Part shown: piece after piece, positions 11,560 to 21,645 of the stretch
Layout: the number at the start of each line of letters is the position of its first letter
How positions within the stretch are numbered: position 1 is the first letter of the stretch
Source of the DNA: Scopulariopsis brevicaulis
Taxonomy: Eukaryota > Ascomycota > Sordariomycetes > Microascales > Microascaceae
Direction of reading: 5' to 3'
Assembly: GCA_017657125.1 (NCBI GenBank)
Contig: JAGFNX010000202.1
Coordinates: 58,025-122,024, forward strand
Length of the DNA stretch: 64,000 bases
Position numbers and translations under genes: made by a program
Notes under the pieces: generated by a model
What the model was told of the DNA's origin: nothing
Databases searched by the model: none
What the model saw: the letters and a program-made list of their open reading frames with translations, nothing else

Positions 11560-12878
11560 ATGAAGGTTTCTGCACTACTGCTGTCTATCGCCGCGAGCGC
11601 GTCGGCAAAGATACTCTTCGCCGGCGTGGCCGAGTCCAGCGGGGAATTCGGCCTCTACAGCGACGACGGGACCCCCGGGACGGGGCTCCCCGGAGAATTT
11701 GGCACCGACTACGCCTTTATCGACGAGGCGGCCGTCGACACTTTCGTTGACGAGCACAAGGTACGAAGTTACACTAGATCTCGATGATATGGTGTTCGCC
11801 GCTGACGTCTGCTTGCTAGGTCAACCTCTTCCGTGTTGCCTTTGCCCTGGAGCGCATGTGTCCACTCGAGACTGGCCTCGGCGCAACATTTGACGAAGAG
11901 GTATGTCTAGATCGCGTCTGACCCGTTAGAGGCTCGATGGCTCACACTCGCCTCCAACAGCACTTTGACCACTTTAAGGATGCCGTCGACTACATCACCG
12001 AAAAGGGAGCCTGTACGTCCCCTCCCCATCGTAGCCCCCTCATCTAACCACCGTCAGACGCCATCCTTGACCCGCACAACTACATGCGCTACAACGACCC
12101 CTCCCAGCAGCCCATGTCTGGCAGCGTAATCGGCAACACCACGGACCCCACCGCCGCCACGACCGAGCAGTTCGCTACGTTCTGGGGCGAGCTCGCCTCG
12201 CGCTTCGCCGACAACGAGCGCGTCATGTTTGGCATCATGAACGAGCCGCACGACATGCCGACGTCGCTCGTCTTTGAGAATAACCAGGCGGCTGTGGACG
12301 CCATCCGCGCCGCGGGCGCCACGAACCTGATTCTCGTGCCGGGGGCGCAGTGGTCTGGCGGCCACAGCTGGACTGAGGACTGGGGTGGCGAGCTGGAGGC
12401 TAGCTCGGAGTACATGCACAAGATCCAGGACCCGGAGAACAACTTTGTGTTTGACGTGCACGAGTACCTCGACGAGGACTTTAGCGGGACGCATACTGAG
12501 TGTGTGAACTCGTACCCGGAGAACCTCGCATCCCTGACGGCGTGGCTGAAGGAGACGGGCTTTAAGGCCATGATCACCGAGTTCGGCGGCTCGAACACGA
12601 CCTCGTGCGAGGGGATGCTGGAGGAGGCGCTCAAATACATGGAAGAGAACGACGAGTACATCGGCTGGACAGCGTGGGCTGCGGGTCCGTTCTGGGGGCC
12701 CAACTCACCGTGTTGCACCGATAACGAGCAGCTTGGGAGCCTGGAGCCCGGGAGCGAGGCAGTAGGCGGGGGCCCGAGCTTGTACGAGACGCTGTGGCTG
12801 AAGGTTTTCCAGCCGCTTGTGCCGGAGACTTTGCAGTGGGAGGGCCCGGCTAGGGTGAGCGAGTCGGATAATGTCTGA
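11560..12878 (+). CDS. Secreted glycoside hydrolase family 5 endoglucanase
   Basis: Four exons (11560-11760, 11820-11900, 11961-12012, 12058-12878) give 384 residues. The introns are 59, 60 and 45 bp with GTACGA, GTATGT and GTACGT donors, and all phases agree. Residues 1-17 form a signal peptide ending SASA. The GH5 core shows FRVAFALERM, DPHNYMRYND, the acid/base glutamate in the NEPH motif (about E174), the VHEYLD strand and the nucleophile in ITEFGG (about E286). The enzyme is expected to hydrolyse beta-1,4-glucan (cellulose) outside the cell. There is no cellulose-binding module or linker, so it is a single-domain form. The C-terminus has a CC pair (SPCCTD) and an acidic tail. The subfamily (GH5_5-like) is my inference. 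Confidence 0.9.
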
Positions 12879-13191
12879 ACGGGGATGGATGGCGGGTTCG
12901 TCGTCGGTGGTGTTATTCCTGCCATGGATAAACGCATCCCGCCGTGATAAGTCTGGAGGGCCATTCTCATCAAGGCGTGGTCACTGTTAAAACGAGGAAT
13001 AGAAACAATGGATCAGCGCTCTGTAAAACAAAGAAACCATAGCAATTCCTGAAATGCTTGGAACCTCGCGCCAGTGCCCTTGATCAGCATCACGACAACG
13101 TCGGCGCTGTTTGACTCCTCTGCTTATCAACATCAACGACTCCAGTAATCACATTGCAAAAGTCAAAACACATACAGTATGCCCACGTCGC

Positions 13192-13968
13192 TCATGGAAA
13201 GGCCGCATTCTCCGCCTCCCCGCGTGCCATATTGATCACCAAGTTCTGGAGGACGCCATCCAATTGGTCGGCAACAACGTACTCGGCGAAGATGCCAATC
13301 TGCCTGATGAGCATGGCGTCCCCGTAAAATTCACAGTACTGGTACACCGTCGGCCTTATCTGCAGGTTCTACCAGTTCATATCCGACGGGTCCATCCCGA
13401 TTCGCTCGGCGTCCGCCTGGTCGTTGGCGGTCCACCAGCCCGGCAGGAGCCAGTGCTTGGCGGTGGCGGCGGTCATGAAGCACCGGAAGCCCGTGATCCC
13501 GTCTGGCGCGTTCTTGTACAGCTCTGGCGTCCTCGCGAGGGTCGGTACGTTGGTTCCCATCACCGTGTAGAGGCGGAAGGCGTCGAGGAGGAGTTTCAGG
13601 ACGTCGGGCTGGGGCCGGTCGCGGAGCCAGGAGCGGTAGAAGAGGCGGGTGAAAGGCCGTGGTATGTAGCATGAGAGTCTGCCGTTGAAGCTAGGCCGCA
13701 ACAGGGGCTCGTTGACGAGGGTGACGACATCGTAGGTGAGGGGCAGCGGCTCGGGACGCATTATGGGGCATGTGGGCCGGTGGAAGTGCCAGTCCTATCG
13801 CTGACACTCCCGACTGCAGTAGCCCACCTTGGCGCAGTGGGGGCAGAGGCCGAGCGGTGGCCCGGCTTCGGTGGGGATCGTGTGGCATGTGGAGCAGGCT
13901 ATTGGGGCGGGCTGGGCGATGAACCCCTCCAAGGGGACGAGCAGCAGCCGCGTGGGGAAGTACTCCAT
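13192..13968 (-). pseudogene. MYND-type zinc-finger gene interrupted by two in-frame amber codons
   Basis: The reverse-strand frame from the ATG at 13968 to the TGA at 13194-13192 (259 codons) is continuous except for TAG at 13797-13795 and a second TAG a few bases past the tryptophan of DPSDMNW (about 13368). The first TAG falls inside the MYND finger: C-x2-C ... C-x2-C ... YCSRECQR, then the stop, then DWHFHRPTC, which supplies the last His and Cys ligands in the same frame. After the finger come conserved-looking segments (LVNEPLLRP, YIPRPFTRLF, LLPGWW, CEFYGDAM, FAEYV) seen in a fungal MYND-domain hypothetical family. Both ambers could each come from CAG by one C-to-T change. No splice signals explain them. 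It is either a recently inactivated gene or, less likely, one with assembly errors. Confidence 0.75.
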
Positions 13969-14707
13969 CGTTGTTGGGTAGGTGTTGGTGACTATGAATG
14001 CGTCGGGTTGGCGATAGGTGGGCAAACTATGGTCGTCGACTGATGCTTGTTTTGATCAAGTTGTGATGGTGGATACTTTCTTGGTCCGTTTAAAGATGAC
14101 GGCGGCGCGTCGGCCTTGTAGTCGAGCAATGTTTGGCCATGACACGCCGGCGCGGAAGCCGCCCCGTATTGTGCTGTCAGCGGGCATTCGCACCTTCCAA
14201 TACTGGGGTGTCTGCTGTGTCTGCTTCCATGCAATCGGAGCATCGTCTCCGCCCAGATCATGTTGGGTCCGTCTGTGCCGGACGCACCTGCCTCATCGAC
14301 ATGGTCCTGACGAAGGGTGTGACAGAGACACAAAGTATCTTCCCAAGCTAGGCAGAAGAAGAGGAAGGTGCGACCTTTCTAGGCTGCCACGTCACATAAA
14401 TCCCTTTTGAGGGACGGAAAATGCGAACGACTTTCTCCGCGCAACTTCCGTCCTAGTCTGGGTCACGGTCAGTGGCACCTTCCCTACGGGGCCATGCCTC
14501 CTCGACTCCTCATAACAGCATTATGTCTGCTGTATCATCCCCCTCATTCTTTTCCGCCTACTTCCTCGCCTGTAGTCAGTCGTCTCTTCGGTGGGTCCAT
14601 CATAAAAGCTGCCATTTCCACATTTATCTTCGCCCAGACTCGAGGGAACACGGTATATCGCAGTCCCTCGGTCCGCGCCTTTCGCCTTTTGCCTCCGGGC
14701 TTCGAAT
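13969..14707. other. Spacer between two pseudogenes
   Basis: No supported feature. Short open frames on both strands overlap without coding signals. Confidence 0.4.
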
Positions 14708-15990
14708 GTGTGCTCCAAAATTGAAGATCGTATCGCCGACTGGGTGTGGGACCAGCAACGCCAGAGTCCCCTCTACATCAATCTCCCCGCCGAGATCCGC
14801 GTTCACATCTTCAAGTTGACGGTTGAGCAGTACTTTGACAATCCCGGGAAACACAACTTCCGGGTTCGACACGACCATGACGACTATCGATAGACAGTCA
14901 CCGCTCTGGGCACTAATCTCGTGTTTGGAGTCCTAGAAGTGTAGAAAACGATAGTGATAGCAGCCAGGAACCCGATACCCAGGGCTCTCCGTTTCTCGAC
15001 TCGCTCTCCCTTGGCTATCGCCTGAACTGCATCCGCCCGCGCCCGTGGAGCCCCACTATACTCAAAGTCTGCCTCTCCCTTCTCCAGACCTGCCGTCGCA
15101 CTTATCTTGAGACACGCCATCTGCGCGTCATCAACTCCGTCCTGCACATTTGGGGAGAGCCAGCGTGGCAGCACGACCGATACAAGACCTACCACTCTAC
15201 GGCATCCCTTTACCGCCGCCTTAGCCTAGAGCAGCGCAACAGTATCACCTCGGCGGACCTACACTGTCCGAAGTCGCTGAGGAAGAGACCGGACTGGCTG
15301 TGAGACGTTTGTGTTGGGGCGCCGCAACTCCTGCGACGGATCGAGCACCTGCGGATCTCCATTCCTGAGATTTGTCATCACGCCATGTTCGACCCTTATT
15401 ACTCCATCCGTACCTGCACAGAAAAATGCCCCAACATATCGTCGACGATCGGCTTCGGCCGTGGAGAACCTCCACAGGAGTCACCCGACGCGGAGTGGGA
15501 GCCGCCTGTGCAGTGGGGTTTCGGCATGTGGGCCGAGGCCTTCCGGTACCTTCCTAGCCTCAAGAGCGTCACAATTGACTTTGACACGGATACACAAGGG
15601 AGATCGATAATGTGCGAGACGGTGGCGTGGGCTTCACGTGTCTGGCGCTTCCCGCTGGGACCCAGGCCCGACGACTTTACGTATTTTTCAGCACAGGGGA
15701 ACTCCGTGCAATAGATATGCTAGAAGGCGTCGCCGTTTCGGACGCCAAGCTGTCGGGAGGGTTCGGGGAATGAACCTCTCCACACGGTCGTGGAGCACCC
15801 GTGCAGTATGATGCGGACAAATCCTCTAGGGTGGGACGGCGAGAGGGTGTATTCGTGGACCGTGACGTGGACGCCGAGAGTCGGGAGGCCATGGGTGCAT
15901 CCGGTCAGAGTGGGGAGACGCCGGTATGACCAGATGGAGCCGAAGCCACCAAGTGGGCAGACGACATGGGATGGCAGCGAGAGGTTTTGA
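14708..15990 (+). pseudogene. Decayed F-box-like fungal gene (multiple stops and a frameshift)
   Basis: The 5' part, from about 14708, encodes an F-box-like segment (INLPAEIRVHIFKL) in one frame and stops at TAG 14891-14893. The rest continues in another frame from about 14950: SLLQTCRRTYLETRHL, YRRLSLEQRNSI, RIEHLRISIPE, WAEAFRYLPSL and VYSWTVTWTPR. That frame carries further stops: TGA at 15301-15303 and TAG at 15712-15714 and 15721-15723. The order of segments matches a large Sordariomycete family of F-box-like hypothetical proteins ending in a WTVTW motif. No set of introns removes all the lesions. It is therefore a clear pseudogene, adjacent to another one on the opposite strand. The left limit is approximate. 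Confidence 0.75.
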
Positions 15991-16218
15991 TGGGTGCGTT
16001 CAATAGCAGCGTGCTGTGCGTACCGCTCTCCTGAGAGCGCGGGTTCCAGGTGCTCGAAACACGGATGAAAAGAGGACGTGATGGAAGCTGGCTCTTGTCC
16101 GAGCGACGCACATCTTTCGAAAGTTTCGTTGAACCTGGCTGAAGATTAACCGAAATGGCACGCCCGCGCCTTTGTTCCCATTACCAGAGGTATTATATCT
16201 ACATTAATACAGATGAAC
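15991..16218. other. Short spacer, 3' flank of the PLC gene
   Basis: Nothing is recognisable here. It should include the 3' UTR of the reverse-strand phospholipase C gene. Confidence 0.4.
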
Positions 16219-17952
16219 TCAAGCATCCTCAAACTCAAACTTGACAAGCAGGGTACACTCCGTCTCTCTACCCTTCGTATCCATCATGGTGATGAAGCTC
16301 CATCCTGGCTCAAGGTACATGACCCGCACGGCCGTCACCGCGAGGATGGGGTTCCTCGCGAAGCTCTCATCGCTCTTGATCAACATCCGAAGGAAGACCA
16401 GCTCGCTGTCCTCGTACTCCCACTCCAACTCGTCGTCCCAGAGCGGGTCCGTCGGCGGGGGATTCTCCCCGCGGTGGAGGAACTCGAGCCGGTGCTGCCG
16501 GTACGGCTGCGTCTTGCGCTTCGGTGGCTGGTTTTCTATGTCGAGGGGGTGCACGAGGACGCAGGTTAGGTACGGGCGGAGGTCCTTTGCTTCGGAGGGG
16601 ACAGGGACGTCAGTCGCGCCCGCGACGCGGAGGCGGAGCTTCTTCCGGCGGTGCTTGAGCGGGACGCCGGTTCCGCCCCGTCGGAGAGGGGCAGGCTTGA
16701 GGACGTAGCCGTCTGTGCCGTCGAACATTGCCTCGTTGAGCTGCATGCTCGCGTCGAAGCGCTGCCAGTTCAGGGCGCAGACCTGGGCGCCGACGCCCCA
16801 GAAGGGGACCTGCTTCAGGTTGCCGGAGGCGATGCGCGTGCCGCGCGGGTAGACGCGCATCAGGTGGCGAGCGTTGTGGGCGGCGATCTTGGTGCTCTCG
16901 CGGGGCATGTGGGTGCGGAGACCGGACTCGGAGAGGTTGATGAGGTGGTGGTGGGGCGCATTGAGGAGCTCGCCCGGATCGAACCAAGTGTTGTCGCCTG
17001 GTTTCACAGACTGGGCGTAGATTCCGAGGGCGGCGAGCTCGGGGATGATGACGTTGGAGGAAGAGTCCTTGTCCTTGTCCTTGTCGTTCTTGTCGGCGGG
17101 GTCCTGCTCGTCGGAGGAGGATGAGTCGCTGTCCTTGGCCTCGTTGGGGAGGTGGAACTCGACGATGACGGCCACCTTGGCGCCGAGGTCGCCCAGCTTG
17201 ACGTGTCCCTCGGGGTCATACTCCACGCCGTTGCGGTCCCTCGGCACGGGCTCCGTGAGCAGCCGGTGGCCCAGGACCTCCTTCATGATCTCCACGAGCC
17301 GCATTTGGCCCTCGGGGCCACAGTGGTTCTCGAGCGAGAGGAGCACCGGCGCGGGCTTGTGACACCCCCGCCTCGCCGTCTCCTCCACCTCCTCGTCCAT
17401 CACATCCCGCACCGTCTCGCATACTTCGCGGAAGGCGACGTTCGACACGAGCGTGAAGCCGTGCGTCACGCGCGGCTCGGACTTGTCGTCGTCGTTGTCC
17501 CAGGCATCGATCTCGACGCACCGCGACCCCGCGCGGAGGGCAGTCCTGTACGCCTCGGCGGAGGAGGACCCGTAGAGCTGGTGCGCTTCGAGGTACGTGT
17601 TGTGGCTCGAGCTGACGAAGTAGTCCGGGAGGGGATGGGACCTGTCGACGACGGAGGGGGGCACGCGGACGTGGGGCCTATTGAGGAGGGCGGTGAGGGC
17701 GGAGCTGGGGCGCGAGGGGTCCGTGGTGACGTCGGACTCGATGAGGACCTTATGCTTCACGAGGTGCCGCTGGAGGGCGTTGCTGACTCGCAGTTGGTGC
17801 TTGGCGGCGCCGGCGGCGTGGAAGGCGTGGCCGCCGCCCGCGAGGCCGTTGGCGTCGATGGCGTCGCCGGCGTCATCCTCGTCGGTGGTGTTGCGCCTGG
17901 AGAAGGGGTTCAGATTGTCGAGGCGGTCCGCGAGGTTCGTGGAGTCGGACAT
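16219..17952 (-). CDS. Phosphoinositide-specific phospholipase C
   Basis: An intronless gene of 577 residues. The catalytic X domain spans about residues 108-245 and carries the two catalytic histidines (H117 in SSSHNTYL, H164 in THGFT) and the calcium ligands in CVEIDAWD and SLENH. An acidic Ser/Asp/Lys linker (about 283-312) separates it from the Y domain (about 315-435; SKIAAHNARH-like and YPRGTRIASGN segments, then NWQRFD and GTDGYVLKP). A C-terminal C2 domain covers about 450-575. The enzyme cleaves phosphatidylinositol 4,5-bisphosphate to diacylglycerol and inositol trisphosphate at the inner face of the plasma membrane, feeding calcium signalling. There is no obvious EF-hand or PH domain, so the protein is at the short end of the fungal PLC range. 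Confidence 0.95.
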   Translation of the reverse strand: MSDSTNLADRLDNLNPFSRRNTTDEDDAGDAIDANGLAGGGHAFHAAGAAKHQLRVSNALQRHLVKHKVLIESDVTTDPSRPSSALTALLNRPHVRVPPSVVDRSHPLPDYFVSSSHNTYLEAHQLYGSSSAEAYRTALRAGSRCVEIDAWDNDDDKSEPRVTHGFTLVSNVAFREVCETVRDVMDEEVEETARRGCHKPAPVLLSLENHCGPEGQMRLVEIMKEVLGHRLLTEPVPRDRNGVEYDPEGHVKLGDLGAKVAVIVEFHLPNEAKDSDSSSSDEQDPADKNDKDKDKDSSSNVIIPELAALGIYAQSVKPGDNTWFDPGELLNAPHHHLINLSESGLRTHMPRESTKIAAHNARHLMRVYPRGTRIASGNLKQVPFWGVGAQVCALNWQRFDASMQLNEAMFDGTDGYVLKPAPLRRGGTGVPLKHRRKKLRLRVAGATDVPVPSEAKDLRPYLTCVLVHPLDIENQPPKRKTQPYRQHRLEFLHRGENPPPTDPLWDDELEWEYEDSELVFLRMLIKSDESFARNPILAVTAVRVMYLEPGWSFITMMDTKGRETECTLLVKFEFEDA

Positions 17953-19254
17953 TGTGGGCGTTGGTAGGGTAGGCGGAGTTGCAAAGGCGCAAGGGAGAGG
18001 TGAGAGATGGCGCGGGGCCGGCGGCGCGGGGTCGGGGTTGTTGGTGGTTTTGAATTGTCTCCAGCCCTGTGTGGTCGCTCGGTGGCAGCTCGAGGTGGTG
18101 ACGCGTCAATGGAATAATTCGGCTCGGATACCCCGCGGCAGGAGCTGAATTTAGCGATGCGGGGTCGGCGATAGCACCAGAACAGGGGGGCAACAGAGCC
18201 TATCGTGACGCTGGCGGGGCCCGGGCTCGTCAGCTTGCATAGGGCCGGGTGGGTGTGGGTCTGTCAACGTCATCAGCCAAGCTCTTGGGCCCGGACTTGC
18301 CCGAAAGCAGCAACGAGCGGCGGTGCTGTCCCACGCTAACTTCCCGCTGGATTGGTGGGCACTTTAGTGCTGACGCAGCGGCGGGAGGTGCGGCGCGGTT
18401 TCCTTCCAGAAGGGGCAGCACCCCACGGGCTTGGCCTGCGCCGCTGTGTGCCCGCTGAGTGGACGTGACGGCAAGAGGGTGCCGACTGCCAAGCGCAGCA
18501 GCTCCGTGGATTGCCGCAAGGGCGGGCATTCGAGATGTAGCACACTGGTCCTCTGATTTAATTCATACGAATTCTACATGTGACTCACTTCCAATCTTGG
18601 TTTCTGGGTAAATAGAAGAAACGACAGAGTACCAGCTTGAGGAGGTTGGCAAATATGGTATGCAGGGTGCGTCTGCGATGGGACTCGCGATGGTGGTAGA
18701 ATCGCAAGGGTCTGGGTCTTGGCTGGGATGATCTCTGACGTTACACTACAGAACTCACGCTGCTGACCCTGTGGATCTCAGCATAAGACTGTGCAGTGAC
18801 AGGGGGGATGCGCTCGGAAAATAGGCTAAAAAGGGAGATGCCCCTGAGGTGAGGTAATACTCTGCATGCCCGTGGGCGTGAGTGGTTCCTGGTTGGCCGT
18901 GTCAAGTTCAGTGTACGTCGACATGGCGAGAGCTGCTAACGTAGTCGTCATTATGCCTGAGAATGCGCCATGAATAAGTAGAGGAGAACGATAGGGGTCA
19001 AGCTCGAAGGGTCCGAGTCCCGGAGCTTTCCTCGATCAAGAAAGATATCATTATCACCAGATGTATTAAAACCCGCTATATGGACGCGGGATGAAAAGCA
19101 GTATAAAGACACAGTCTAGCATAACCAACAGATGCCATCAATATACACCCCCATCATGAAAATCTATCATAAAGTCCCAAGGCTATCCCATCCAGGCGCC
19201 GTGTCGCGCCGAACACTCCTCGCCATCATATCCCAGGGCCTCCTTCGCTGTCCC
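17953..19254. other. Intergenic spacer, no supported gene
   Basis: This is 1.3 kb upstream of PLC and downstream of the proline-rich gene, both on the reverse strand. The first 600 bp are GC-rich (PLC promoter and 5' UTR). No RNA gene is seen. Confidence 0.45.
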
Positions 19255-20925
19255 TCACCCCCTTGACGACTCGTACTGCCTCTGCAACGCCTCCACCTCC
19301 CTCTGTAGCGCCCCAAGGTCTGCAAGGATAACCCCTGCCTGCCCGTCGTCGGCCTTCCACTCATCGGCACCCGCAGACGCACTCCCCGCATTGCCGAGCC
19401 GCTCATCTTCCTCTCGTAGCATCCCCACCGCACCTGCATCACCACGCCTCGAGGTCTCGGAGAAGTCGAGGCTCTCCCGGCTACCGCTACCGCCCCTCTG
19501 CCTCCTTGGCGGCGGAGGCGGCGCGGAGATCCCGTCTCTCGACACCGCGCGCTTAGGCTGTCCCTCTACGCTCCCGCCGCTCGTCTTCCGTCTTGTGGAG
19601 GGATTCCGTGCCGGCGGCGGACGCGGCGCGTGCTTCGCTGGTGCGTCGGCGGCCGGGAACCCGCGGGGACTGCTGGGATGGCTCGTATCGTGAACCGCGG
19701 GTATAGAGAAGGACTGCGAGGATGGGGACGTGAGGGACGTGAGGGACGGGGTTGAGCGGTGGTTCGGCCGCCTCGGGGGAGGCGGAGCGGGTGCGTGGGC
19801 CCGGATGCTATCGGTCCGGGAGTGCGTAGAGTCCACCGACATCCGACGGTGGAGGTCGGCATTATGAACCGGCGGGCTCTGGTCTTGGCCTCCGTCCTGT
19901 CTTCTTCGGGGAGGCGGCGCTGGCGTGCGACGCATCGTACCACCGGTGTATTCGTGCGTCGAGACAGCTGGGCTTGGCGGACCCGGGGACTCCGGCGCAC
20001 GGCCAGCCGCCTCGCGGTCGAAGATGGACTCGGCGTCCTCCTCCGAGGGGGTCCGCGCGGGGGCTACCGGCAGGGGTTTATTGAAGTCCGAGGGAGTGCG
20101 CGCCAGGGGCGGCGTTGGGGGCGCGGGGTATCGCGTCCGGTCGAGGTCGACCCGCAGGTTTATGGCCTTGCCGTGGCGGGAGCTTGGCGGCGGGGGCCGT
20201 TGCTTTTGCGGGGCTGGGAGGGGGTCGTCGTGGGGTGGTGAGGTGCGGTGCGTCGTCCGAGGGGGCTCGGATGGGGCGGGAGCGACGCTTTGGTTTTGAG
20301 GGGCGTCGAGGGCCGATGATCGGGAGCTTGGTGATGAAGATGAGGATTCTGTAGGCCTGGTCGGTGAGTGGGGATGTGTCGAGGGAGCTTCGGATGGTCC
20401 GGGTCCGGGGTTATTCGCGCCGGACTGCCCCGTGAGGAGCAGCCGCTGGAAGGCAGCAACATCCAGCGACGCCCTCCCCGCCGTGCGCCCCGATGCCCTC
20501 GCCCCGTCGCTGTCCCGCCCCGGCTCTATATCCTGCAGCGTCTTGCTAAAAGGATTACGACGCGGAGGCCCGGACTGGGCCTGGGTATCATCGCGGGCCT
20601 CCTCCGTCACACCCCCGAAGGGATCCTGCCCTTCCGGTCGCCTCCAGGCAGGCGACGGAGCTTCCGAGGCATCCGATTCGGAGTCGGACGAGAGGGGAGG
20701 GGGCGTCTGGACGCGGACGCGCTTCACGGGCTTTGTTCTTTGCTCGGGCGGCTTGGGGTCGGTGGGGGCGGCGGCCGTGGGCTCTGACGGGCGGTGGTAA
20801 GAGAAGGGCTCGTGGCTGTGTGTCGTCGAGCTCGATGGGGGAGCCGGGTTCGGGTTTGCGGGGGCGGAGCTCGCGGCGGCCTTCCGCCGGAAGGGGTTGT
20901 TGGAGCTCTGATAATCAGCAGACAT
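19255..20925 (-). CDS. Proline-rich, low-complexity protein with NPF motifs
   Basis: A single exon of 556 residues. Pro/Ser/Arg-rich sequence runs almost throughout, with many polyproline runs such as PPPPRR that could bind SH3 or WW domains. Two Asn-Pro-Phe motifs (residue ~10, NNPFRRK, and ~123, RNPFSKT) and one DPF (QDPFGG) match short ligands of EH domains and adaptor ears in endocytosis. A better-conserved core (about 248-285) contains NLRVDLDRTRYPAPPTPP. The last ~40 residues are predicted helical (LGALQREVEALQRQY) and could form a coiled coil. This suggests a cortical scaffold linked to endocytosis or actin. That role is inferred from motifs only, and I do not recognise a named orthologue. 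Confidence 0.75.
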   Translation of the reverse strand: MSADYQSSNNPFRRKAAASSAPANPNPAPPSSSTTHSHEPFSYHRPSEPTAAAPTDPKPPEQRTKPVKRVRVQTPPPLSSDSESDASEAPSPAWRRPEGQDPFGGVTEEARDDTQAQSGPPRRNPFSKTLQDIEPGRDSDGARASGRTAGRASLDVAAFQRLLLTGQSGANNPGPGPSEAPSTHPHSPTRPTESSSSSPSSRSSALDAPQNQSVAPAPSEPPRTTHRTSPPHDDPLPAPQKQRPPPPSSRHGKAINLRVDLDRTRYPAPPTPPLARTPSDFNKPLPVAPARTPSEEDAESIFDREAAGRAPESPGPPSPAVSTHEYTGGTMRRTPAPPPRRRQDGGQDQSPPVHNADLHRRMSVDSTHSRTDSIRAHAPAPPPPRRPNHRSTPSLTSLTSPSSQSFSIPAVHDTSHPSSPRGFPAADAPAKHAPRPPPARNPSTRRKTSGGSVEGQPKRAVSRDGISAPPPPPRRQRGGSGSRESLDFSETSRRGDAGAVGMLREEDERLGNAGSASAGADEWKADDGQAGVILADLGALQREVEALQRQYESSRG

Positions 20926-21645
20926 CGTGGCCGGGGCTGGCGAGAGCTAGAGCTGAGGGGGTGTTGCCGTGACGTGTACGAGGAGGGAAGTCTTGGTGTA
21001 CCGGAGCTACGACGAAGCCATGATCGGGAGGCCAAAAACAATTCGATTCGGGGCAAGGGTGCGATGGTGTGGTTGCCTGCGCCAAGGCCGGGGATGAGTG
21101 TCTGGTTCCTGGAAACGAAAAGCCTCGGGGGCTCCGAGCGGAAAGTAAACCCCTCTTGCAACTGGCTCACCGTGCGGCCGCATGCGCTTCGATTTCCCCG
21201 CAGAGGTTCCGGGTCGCTGATTGGGAGCATGTGGTGCCGCTGAGAGGGGAGAGTTTGGCGGCCGTTGGCCCGTGCGCTTCAGGCGGGGCGGGCGGTCAGT
21301 CGGTGGTGGTGTGGTGGGGAGTGGGAAGCACGGTGTGGCGAGGTTTTGCCGGCGCCGTGCCATGCCACAAGCTGCTGATTCGGCTGCCTAGCGGGACGAT
21401 CTTGTTTCACGAGGTTACCCCAGGATGGTGATGGGGCCGGCCATTTCAGCATTCGGGTCAAGGCATCAATTCGTTATCTCTTAGTCTCGCTCCGCTGACC
21501 TGTCTAGCTACTCGCCGAAACCCGCCGCCGAAACCCGCCGTCTACCGAGTACACACACCAGCCGTTCGAACGCCGCACAAACGCATCCGTAACTCCAACC
21601 GCCGCCGTTCCCCCTCGACCCACCACGTGGGCCGCCCTAGTCACT
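20926..21645. other. Intergenic spacer between two reverse-strand genes
   Basis: This holds the 5' flank of the proline-rich gene and the 3' flank of the carboxypeptidase. No separate feature is supported. Confidence 0.45.

Noticed and set aside
17152..17967. 271-codon open frame on the + strand
   Set aside because: Antisense to phospholipase C; Gly/Val/Arg-rich shadow.
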